This document shows positions 34,245 through 42,379 of a DNA stretch of 64,000 bases, piece by piece. This DNA is from Bryum argenteum. Its lineage: Eukaryota > Streptophyta > Bryopsida > Bryales > Bryaceae. Under the pieces are notes generated by a model. The model was not told the DNA's origin. It was given only the letters and a program-made list of their open reading frames with translations, and made no database searches. The translations under genes and the position numbers were made by a program. How positions within the stretch are numbered: position 1 is the first letter of the stretch; each line of letters starts with the position of its first letter. Location: contig CM073321.1 of assembly GCA_037043015.1 (NCBI GenBank), forward strand, positions 33,272,101 through 33,336,100, read 5' to 3'.

Positions 34245-36078
34245 CTTGATATACCGGTGAAGTTATAGCCGTCTCGGTAGCAGCCACGGGAGAGTCATGG
34301 GAAGGAGCAACCTCTGCATGCTCCTTCACATCTTATGAGACAGCAGGGGTGTGATGGGTCGGCGTCAGGGCTGCCTCAGTCGGGACATCATCCTCTTTAG
34401 CCGGCCTATCCGAAATCTCGAGGGGTATGGGGCACAGTGCGATCTCCGGTTCAGCAACAGTAAGAGGTTGTGGAGGCGCGACGATGGCTGGTGGACTCGC
34501 GTCAGAGATGCTGAGGCGAGGTTGATCGGGGTTGATGGAAGCAATGGGGGCAAGAATATTAGGCACTTGGGATAAGATATTTCCGAATGATTGAAACAGC
34601 TGCTCCATCTTGCCCAGTGCCATGCGGGTTTCAGACTGAGAGTTCAGGAATGTGGACTCCAATCTGTCCACTCGAGCATTCGCGGCTGCGATGTCTGCTA
34701 ACCTTTGCTTCTCCTCCTCCGCTTCTTCCTTTGCCTTGCAAGCCTTCTGCGCCTCCTTCTCTTGCTGCTTCTGTGCTCGCTTCTGATCCTTCGTGAGCAT
34801 AGGGGCGACAATTTCTAGCTTCACTGGTGGTTGTGAAGGCTCTCCAGGTTCCTTGGGCCCGACAGGAAGTAGAGGATCCTCCTCATCGCTTTTGGGCTTT
34901 GGTGAACTAGGCTCCTCCAAGAAGTCGTAATACCGGATTACTTTGTTATCTTTTGGCTCGTCTTCGGGCTTCTAGACTCCTTTCATAAACCATTTGTCGT
35001 ACTTCCCCTTCTCAATCTGCCTCCGAGGTGCGCTCTGCAGACATTGGGGAGCAGGCACCAAAGTAGTCTCCACCTGGGATGGATCGGGAGCCACCTCGTC
35101 GACTAAGGTCATGGCCGCGGGGTCAGCATCATCAACGCGGTCATCGTCGTCGTCGAAGTCTCTCGCACCCTCAACATCGACATTGTCTGACGAGTCAGAG
35201 CTGTCGGATGTTGGTGCATCCCGTGGCAGTCGCTCTTGCCCAGGTACTACATCGTCTTCTCCAAAGAGATCCCGGTAGATCTGATCATTCGAGTTCTCTG
35301 AACAAATCTCCCTTCGAAAACCCGAGGGTGGAACCCTGTGTTGAACCAGAGTCCCAGCGGCCCCAAGATCTACGACCCCAGAACACTGCTGGTTTAGCTC
35401 GACGCGAGCTAAATCCTCCTCCGATGGACGAACACGACGCAGGCGGCCAGGCGCTGGAGGGGGGAGGACTCCGAATGTCCCCGACGACATCGCAGGCACC
35501 ATAGTTGGCTTTGAGCGCCCTCTCTGCTTGAGGCACAGAAGCGCTTCTTGACCGAGAAGCCTCTCCAGCTCGCGCCTCAGAAGAAGAACGCTTTGCAGAT
35601 TTGCGCGGGGAGGCCCGTGCTGTACCGCGGCCATTAGATGCTGAAGACCGAGCTCGACCGCTTCTACGACCCTGAGGGGGAGCACAAGCAATACCACGAC
35701 CACGGGGGGGAGCACGAGCAGTACTGGACGGAATAGCCACCGCAGCCCAGTCAATTGCGGGAGGAGACACTAGAGGAACAGTTGAATCCAAGGGGAATTT
35801 ATCCCCGCCGGAGAAGAAGGACCACCTTCATCTTTTCGCTCGTGCTCCGAAGCTGAAGAGGAGTTGCTTAGAGGCCGGGTGGACTTTTTCTTCGACTTCC
35901 TCTTCTTTCCCTTCTTTGACCCTTCAGCAAAAGGCTTCGGACCGCGATTAGCTTCCGGATTTACGTATGCTGCGACGTTGATATCGTTGTAGTTCAGATG
36001 TTGGTAGTCCGCCGCAGCATTCTTATAAGCATCCGCCTCATTCTCGCTAACAACAACATATGTCTCAACCTGGCACAT
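34245..36078 (-). pseudogene. Locus C2: exon with conserved 'MCQVETY' start, RS-rich, acidic and coiled-coil parts
   Basis: Starts after an AAAACAG acceptor with MCQVETYVVVSENEADAY, paralogous to MSQLETF in C1. Next: a Lys-rich run (KKGKKRKSKKKSTRPLSNSS), an Arg/Ser/Gly-rich part (frame of 35285-35791), then, after a frameshift near 35500, an acidic part (DSSDSSDNVDVEGARDFDDD), a TAG at 34972-34974, a coiled coil (RAQKQQEKEAQKACKAKEEA) and a Pro-rich end with a stop at 34333-34335. A palindrome copy, 35393-35413, lies inside the coding part and encodes LARVELN. C1 has the same order of low-complexity parts. Confidence 0.5.
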
Positions 36079-36362
36079 CTGTTTTAGAAGGAGACAGAAA
36101 CTTATAAGAAGACGAATACGAAATAGCTCGACTCGAGCTAAAAGGCCATGGACAAAATACAAAGAATGAAAAAATTTAAGCATGAGACTGTTTAGCTCGA
36201 GTCGAGCTAAACGAGCATGAGACCGTTTAGCTCGAGTCGAGCTAAACGAGCATGAGACCGTTTAGCTCGAGTCGAGCTAAACGAGCATGAGACCGTTTAG
36301 CTCAACTCGAGCTAAATGAGCGTATGCAGTTTGCAATTAAAGGAATGGTGCGAGGTACTTAC
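36079..36362 (-). repeat. Locus C2 intron with five palindromes, four in 35-bp tandem
   Basis: Bounded by an AATT/GTAAGT donor and an AAAACAG acceptor on the minus strand. Copies at 36122-36142 and, in tandem with a 35-bp period, 36191-36211, 36226-36246, 36261-36281 and 36296-36316, joined by CGAGCATGAGACCG. Most are perfect palindromes; the last has one change. Confidence 0.85.
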
Positions 36363-37181
36363 AATTCCAGCCAACATTGGCTTTGTGCCACCCATTATCG
36401 ATAAGAACTTCCCTCCCGGAGATGAAAACATCTTCAACTTCCGACAGTAGAACTCCAATCGCAGCTCCGCGTGACTGAGATCAAGGTCGTGTTCTCTGTA
36501 CGCGCCGGGCTTCAAGTAGAGGGGCAACTCTAGCGCGTAGAATACAGAGGGTATTGTATCCAACACACTCTGAGCATGGCTACTCCTCTTGACAAAGAAG
36601 AGGAGGGGGAGCAAGTGCTTCTCTGAAGCTTTTCCCTCTCCTATGCCATTGAAACGCTTGTTGCTGCAAGGCATGTAGTTGGCTGCCTTGCGAGCGTACT
36701 CGTCCTTCAACTTCTTGTCGACGTAAACCACTGCCTGGCAGTGACGGTCGACGTTGGACGTGATGAACATCCAGACCTCGGGATTCTTGATGTGAGGATC
36801 GGTTACGGTGTTCGCCCACACATCAAGGAATTCTTGGAAGTATGGACTCTCAGTGTCGTCCATTCTACTTCCACTACCAAGGACAGATCGTAAATCAATC
36901 AAGCCGATATCACACTTGCTAGATTGGTTTCAGGCGAAGTCCTTGTCCCATATCCCGAATCTTAATTCGGAAGAGTAAAAGAGCCGCGTGTAAACAATCG
37001 GTGCAGGAGGTTCAAACGTCCCTTTGACATCCAGGAACTTCTTGAAGAACTCGGCTGCATATTCCGAAATCTCTGCTGTACTCCTATTCTTCGTCTGCTT
37101 TTGGCGGTAGAGGGTGAAGAACGAGTCGCCCGGGACCGAGAGAAGCATGGACTTAGTCTGACGAGTCAGATTGTATTCCAC
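36363..37181 (-). pseudogene. Locus C2: middle-domain exon
   Basis: One frame with a single TGA at 36930-36932. Reads SEYAAEFFKKFLDVKGTF, ELRFGIWDKDFA, stop, then IGLIDLRSVLG, PYFQEFLDVWANTVTD, VWMFITSNVDRHCQAVVYVD and LSHAELRLEFYCRKLKMFSS. It aligns with C1 19487-20773 in several blocks; the stop lies where C1 has Trp (SPW), consistent with TGG to TGA. Upstream, the ParB-like part expected from C1 is missing: Gypsy sequence starts at about 37200. Confidence 0.55.
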
Positions 37182-37208
37182 CTACGAAGAAATACTTCCA
37201 GTATATGA

Positions 37209-38294
37209 GTGAGAAAGAAGAGCAATGTCAAGATAGAGGAGTTCAAAGAGATGGAGAGTTGTGACTCTGATGTAGAGTCGGGAAAACGAGCAGCTTCCGG
37301 CATAAGACTCAGTCGGAGGCGTGGAGGCAGGTTGTCAAAGTTGAAGAATCTAGGAGACAGCTTAAACACGGGTGGTATGTATGTTGATGTTTTAATAAAC
37401 TCAATTATATCTACTCGTGCTTTGTGTGATTCTGGATGCCAATGCTTTGCAACTGTGTCTGAGCAATTTGTTCGACGGAGAGGGTTGGATGCGTCATCTA
37501 TTCAACCTAGATCTTTGGAGCAAGTTACGACAATGAAGAAGCGGCCTATGATTTGCCAAATTGCAAATTTTATGGCCGATATTGATGGTATGGAGGAGAA
37601 GATTGTTGCCTATGTTATTCCAGGACAGATAGATGATATAATCTTGGGAAAAGGTTGGATGGAGCGACATGATGCAAGTGTTCGACCTGCTAAAGAAGAG
37701 GTTTGCATTCGAAAACCTTTCAAGATGATTGTGAAGACTCGACCGATTACGTTGGAGCCAATGCAAGAGATACGTGCATCAGTGATTCAAACTTTGCATA
37801 GAAGCGGTGAACCAGTAGAGGTTTTTAGTGCCAGCTTGGTTGACATCCAGAAGGCACTACAACAGAAGGTGTATAGGGACCCAACACAACATGCTCCTGA
37901 CTGGCTCATGCCAGTTATTGACGCTTTTAATCGACAAGATGCAAAGTCGTTGCCCCCGCATAGGAAAGGGGTTGATCACGAGATCAATCTTATCGAAGGG
38001 AAGACTAATGATGACATCCCTGCCATGCCGCTGTATCAGATGTCCAAGGATCAATTATTAGTTTTGCGCAAGACCCTTACGGAGTTGTTGGATAATGGAT
38101 TTATTCGCGTAAGTAATTCACCTGCAGCAGCTCCGGTCATATTTGTGAAGAAACCTGGCGGAGGATTGCGATTCTGTGTTGACTATCGGCGATTGAACGA
38201 GATGAGTCGGAAGGACAGCTATCCGATTCCGCGCATTGATGAGACGTTAAGATCCATTGCTTGCAGACCAAATATATCTCCAAGGTTGATGTAA
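37209..38294 (+). pseudogene. Gypsy pol: protease and N-terminal reverse transcriptase
   Basis: Open for 361 codons. An aspartic protease region with ALCDSGCQCFATVSEQFV (catalytic D-S-G) and IILGKGWMERHDASV is followed by the linker PDWLMPVIDAFNRQDAKSLP and reverse-transcriptase blocks (GFIRVSNSPAAAPVIFVKKP, GGGLRFCVDYRRLNE). A frameshift near 38262 diverts it just before the first catalytic motif. Confidence 0.88.
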
Positions 38295-38796
38295 TCTCTG
38301 CGTTTCATCGGATACGTGTGAAAAAGAAGGTGACGAGTGGAAGACGGCGTTCAAAACACGCTTTGGCTTATATGAGTGGTTGGTCACACCGTTTGGGTGA
38401 CGGGCGCACTGCAACTTTTCAAATATATATCAATTGGATACTTCGCGACGAAATTGGATATATCTTTGCTCCGCATATATTGATGACGTGGTGATCTATA
38501 GTGATACTCAAAAAGAACATCGTGATGCGCTTCTCGATCATCATCCGTAAGCTTGCTAACGCAGGCTTCAACTTGATTTTGATAAGAGCGAGTTTGAAGC
38601 GGGCACTATTAAGTATCTTGGATATTTGGTGAAGACCGGTTGGGGTTTGCGGTGATCCAAAGAAAACTTGAGGCAATTCGTCAATGGGAGCCGCCAACAA
38701 AAGTGAAAGGAGTTCGTGGATTTTTAGGTTTTACGCAATTATTATCGACAATTCATAGATGGATATTCTAACATTGCAGAACCTCTTACTCGACTA
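38262..38796 (+). pseudogene. Gypsy pol: reverse-transcriptase catalytic part
   Basis: Readable in pieces across frames: [17 protein letters not shown] (first catalytic Asp), [14 protein letters not shown], then YIDDVVIYSDTQKEH with the Tyr-Ile-Asp-Asp box at 38476-38487, and GFLGF near 38720. At least three frameshifts separate them. Confidence 0.82.
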
Positions 38797-39429
38797 ATGC
38801 GAAAAGATCAACCTTTCCATTGGACATCGAAATGTCAACATGCCTTTGATCGATTGAAGGAGGCATTAATTCATGCGCCGGTGCTCGTTAAATGGACTCC
38901 AGGTTTGGAAACAACCATTGAATGTGATTCCTCTGGTTATGCTGTTGGTGGCACCTTAATGCAAAAGGTGGACGGACTTTGGCATGCGGTTGCTTATTTC
39001 TCGAAGAAACACAGTCCAGCGGAGTCCAATTATCCGATTCATGACAAGGAAATGCTAGCAGTTGTACATTGCATCCGCGAGTGGCGTACATTACTTGTTG
39101 GCTAACATTTTGAAGTGAGTTCAGATCATCGCAATTTGGCTTAATTCCAGAAGAAGCAACATTTGAGCGAGAGGCAAATGCGTTGGGCCTACGAGTTGAA
39201 TGATTTTGACTTTGAGATCGTGCACAAGCCTGGCAAGGATCAAGTTCAATCGGATGGACTTTCTCGTCGGGAACAAGATCTTCCCCAACACGCAGATGAT
39301 GATCGAATCATGAATCGATATCATCAGCTTTTGGACGGAGATGATGGCGCTTTGAAGGTTGTCGCTAAATCCGCATGGATCACAGATGGTGATGCAGATT
39401 CAGAGAAAGAGGCTCTCGCTCTGAGTCGA
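38797..39429 (+). pseudogene. Gypsy pol: RNase H domain
   Basis: TSKCQHAFDRLKEALIHAPV, TIECDSSGYAVGGTLMQ (catalytic Asp), HSPAESNYPIHDKEMLAVVH (catalytic Glu) and SSDHRNL (catalytic Asp), then MRWAYELNDFDFEIVHKPGK and DGLSRREQDLP. TAA at 39103-39105 and TAA at about 39142-39144 interrupt the frame, both shortly after and before well-conserved sequence. Confidence 0.88.
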
Positions 39430-39431
39430 TA

Positions 39432-40290
39432 ATGACCCCGCGTCCCATATGTCCATTTATTGACGCAGAGATGATTGCATTATGGGATGTTGCCCTGCAA
39501 ACAAATCATCGTTATTGGAAGATGCGAAAGGCGGTTATGGATGGTGAGCGCCGACTACCTAAAGAATGGGGCTTACCTATCACGATTAGTGAGTGTTACA
39601 GAGATTCAGTCATCGATTGCGTTGGCGTGGACGAATATGGATTCCGCGCACGAACCTCTTGGACGCGTTTGATCCAATCTACTCATGATTCACCACTAGC
39701 GGGACATCCAGGTCGTGAGGGTGCGCGTGACTTGATTGCACGTGAATATCGTGGCCTGGGTTGACACAAGATGTTCGGAGATTTGTGCGGAATCGCAACG
39801 TGTGTGGAAAACCGAAGATTTGGCGGGAAGCGAAGCAAGGGTTGCTAAAACCTTTGCCAATTCCGCACGGATTTGGACCGAGCTCTCCATTGATTTTATT
39901 ACGGATTGGCACCAAGCAAACATCGTACAAAATATCATGGTTGTGACGGACCGTTTGTCCAAATCTATCATTCTTTGTGCCTATGAAGACAATTTGTGCA
40001 CTTGATGTGGTTCACAAACTTTTAGAGCAAGTTTTTCAAGATCACGGATTGCCTCGCAGCAATTGTGTCGGATCGTGGTAGTCAATTTGTTAGTCCGCTT
40101 TGGGCCATATGCAGATTGATGAAGATTACGCGTCGGTTGTCGTCGGCGACTTTCCATCCGAGACAGATGGTGCAACAGAGAGGGCGAATCAAGAGCTTGA
40201 AACATATCTTCGTATTTTCACGACATTTGAGCAAGAAGATTGGGCTTTTCGATTTGCCGATCGCGATGATGGCGTTGAATAATCGTGTGT
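39432..40290 (+). pseudogene. Gypsy pol: integrase
   Basis: The zinc-binding part includes STHDSPLAGHPGREGARDLI (His pair) and a Cys pair near 39800 (NRNVCGKPKIWREAKQG). The core has WTELSIDFITD (first Asp) at about 39875-39910 and IVSDRGSQFVSPLWA (second Asp) at about 40060-40100. The frame shifts repeatedly (near 39764, 39830, 40005 and 40120). Confidence 0.85.
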
Positions 40291-40559
40291 CGCGATCTAT
40301 AGGTATGTGTCTGCATTTTTATGACTCACGGTTATCATCATTCGGTCATGAATATTACTATACCCGAGGAGGCGGGTTCTTCGTTGTCACCGGCGGAAAA
40401 AGGACGCAAAGCTTGTTGAGCAAGATCGGCGTAATTCAAGTGAATCGCAACAACGGCAATGGCCATTGCGCAAGAGACTCAAGAACGCTACCAAATACAC
40501 GACGCTCGGTGGCCGAGGATTTTCGTCCGGGTGATCGTGTGTGGTTGAAGTTGAAGAAC

Positions 40560-40985
40560 ATCAACACGTCCCGGCCAATCAAGAAGTTTGATTGGATTGC
40601 TCTTCTTTATCGTGTATTGGAGTGCGTAGGTACACATGCGGTTCGTTTGAATACACCGTCAGGTATTCATCATGTTTTTCATGTGAGTTTAGCGAAGAAG
40701 GCAGCTGAGGATCCGTTGCCTTCCCAACTACCTCATGATAATGAGCCCGGTGTTGTTTTGAGCAATCCCGCTTTCGAGGCATCCACTAGCGAGGACGAGT
40801 ATGCTGTTGAAAGAGTGTTGCAACATCGACGTCGTGGCGCGGTTGGCAACTACTTGTAAAGTGGACGATGATGGCCGGAGCCTACTTGGGAACCTTGTTT
40901 GCCAATTACAAAATGTCATGGCCTTAGACGCGATTACGAGCGCTTGTTGCGCGCGTCCTGGTATCGATATTCCTTGGGCACATTC
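40560..40985 (+). pseudogene. Gypsy integrase C-terminus with chromodomain remnant
   Basis: GTHAVRLNTPSGIHHVFHVS matches the strand-rich tail of chromovirus integrases. It is followed by DEYAVERVLQHRRRGAVGNY, a stop at 40857-40859, and, in another frame, WPEPTWEPCLPI and LRRDYERLL. E-Y-x-V-E-x-x-L-x-H-R-x-R, W-x-x-P-x-x-x-T-W-E-P is the chromodomain pattern, which in these elements directs integration to chromatin marks. Frameshift and stop kill it here. Confidence 0.75.
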
Positions 40986-41018
40986 TCTTCTATGACACTT
41001 GTTAATTCATCAGCACAT

Positions 41019-41037
41019 GAGGAGGAGGAGGAGGAGG
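41019..41037 (+). other. Polypurine tract of the Gypsy element
   Basis: A GGA-repeat run of only G and A ends five bases before TGTCATGG, the presumed start of the 3' LTR. Confidence 0.65.
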
Positions 41038-41041
41038 CATT

Positions 41042-41301
41042 TGTCATGGGCCAAGGCCTCGTTGATAAGCTCGGATGTTCACTCGCTATTAATTTTATAA
41101 ATAGAACTTGGCAAAGAGAGCTAAAGTATAGCCTCGGCAAAGAGAGCTAAAGTATAGCCTCGGCAGTAGAGCTAAAGTATAGCCTCGGCAGTTGAGCCAA
41201 GAGATTAGTATATAAGGGACTCTTATTCATTGTAAACCTAAATCTTGGATCAATATATTTCTTTTGTAGTTTTTGCTTGTTTTGACAGCTAGACTCTTAC
41301 A
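41042..41301 (+). mobile_element. Gypsy 3' LTR (260 bp)
   Basis: TGTCATGGGCC...CTCTTACA. It contains a TATA box (TATATAAG, about 41208-41215), three tandem 25-26-bp units around GAGCTAAAGTATAGCCTCGG (41110-41186) that may act as enhancer repeats, and a polyadenylation-like AATATA region. There is no second copy for comparison, so borders rest on TG/CA and on the polypurine tract. Confidence 0.65.
41110..41186. repeat. Triplicated 26-bp unit in the Gypsy LTR
   Basis: Units at 41110-41135, 41136-41161 and 41162-41186 share GAGCTAAAGTATAGCCTC; the third is one base shorter. Located in the presumed U3 part upstream of the TATA box. Confidence 0.85.
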
Positions 41302-41305
41302 ATAA

Positions 41306-42379
41306 GCAAAAAAACCTAGAATTGCACAAGTGACTGCCCTTAACTTCATAGAATCGCAAAATGTTTTAGAGTTAATATATGATTCGAAAACGAGAGGTTG
41401 TAAAGCTCCACAACACTCTCAAAAATTGTTCGATTGTTTGTATGTTCTTTCATGCAAAAAAAATTTAGAGTGCGAGTATTTCCATAAAATATTTATGGAC
41501 CCAGCATCTAGAGTAGAATTGCCTATTCTTGCAAAACAACAATATTATGTTCATTATTGCCACAAAATTTGTGGTGCTTGCCTTGAAAAGACATCACATT
41601 GTCCCATATGTGAAAATTTGTTGAACGTTGATTTCCGAAAGCACACAAAATATATTTTTGATACATCGATCACTAAAGATATTGAAATAACTTCTTTACA
41701 AGATTTTCACGATACTTTTGATCGATTACAAATCTTTTTACAAAAAAGGAGTGAAGAAAACAAAAAGAAGATGCCGCTTTCAAACAAGATACTTCAATGT
41801 GCATTGATGCAAAAAGGATATCTTGAATTATTTATTCTCAAGAAATTTGATATAAAAACTGACATGAAAATTGTTATTAGCTACACAAGCATTCCAGCAG
41901 ATAAAAGTAAAAAAGAAACACCATATTGGGAGAATATCAAATTTGGAAATGCATGGCAAGAAGTTTATGAAGACAATCATCTTATACCAACAACATCTAT
42001 TGCTTCATTATTATTAGATGGTAATAAAATAATAAATGATAAAATATTAAATCCAAGCGATTTATCACTGAATCATGTTTTATTCATTTATATACCTGAA
42101 ATATGGAATATTGATCTGGTTGCATATCAAAGCACATTAGCTGAAGCAGATATATATTATGAAACTGGTCCCGGCGTCGGCGAGTTGGACCAAATTCCTC
42201 GCACACCCGCAGACCTCTCTACAGTCTGTAACGTCGATGATCAGCAAGATTTGCTGAGACAAGTGCCTCTTGTACGTATTAACGAGCTAGATGCAAATCT
42301 CACACGAGATGAAAACGACTCGCATTATGATGATAACGAGTACGAAGATGAAACAAATCTCGACTTTCCTTCGATTTAA
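41306..42379 (+). CDS. RING-like protein, 5' end uncertain
   Basis: Open from 41306 to TAA 42377-42379 with no ATG near the front; the first in-frame ATG (41493) is too far in, so the 5' exon is probably missing or upstream of the Gypsy LTR, which ends five bases before the frame opens. HYCHKICGACLEKTSHCPIC supplies the second half of a RING finger (Cys-His-X2-Cys-X2-Cys...Cys-X2-Cys); the first Cys pair may be in LSCKKNLEC. Lys-rich middle, acidic end (DSHYDDNEYEDETN). The first 280 codons are very AT-rich; after about 42165 the composition becomes balanced. RING proteins usually act as ubiquitin ligases; here unproven. Confidence 0.5.
   Translation, partial: AKKPRIAQVTALNFIESQNVLELIYDSKTRGCKAPQHSQKLFDCLYVLSCKKNLECEYFHKIFMDPASRVELPILAKQQYYVHYCHKICGACLEKTSHCPICENLLNVDFRKHTKYIFDTSITKDIEITSLQDFHDTFDRLQIFLQKRSEENKKKMPLSNKILQCALMQKGYLELFILKKFDIKTDMKIVISYTSIPADKSKKETPYWENIKFGNAWQEVYEDNHLIPTTSIASLLLDGNKIINDKILNPSDLSLNHVLFIYIPEIWNIDLVAYQSTLAEADIYYETGPGVGELDQIPRTPADLSTVCNVDDQQDLLRQVPLVRINELDANLTRDENDSHYDDNEYEDETNLDFPSI

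Larger units (their letters stand above)
37200..41301 (+). mobile_element. Ty3/Gypsy chromovirus, fungal-like, 5' truncated
   Basis: Order protease, reverse transcriptase, RNase H, integrase, chromodomain remnant, polypurine tract, LTR. Motifs such as PLYQMSKDQLLVLRKTL, FVKKPGGGLRFCVDYRRLNE and HSPAESNYPIHDKEMLAVVH look more like Gypsy elements of fungi than those usual in seed plants. No 5' LTR or gag was found; the left border lies close to 37200, where locus C2 stops. Many stops and frameshifts make it inactive. Confidence 0.85.
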
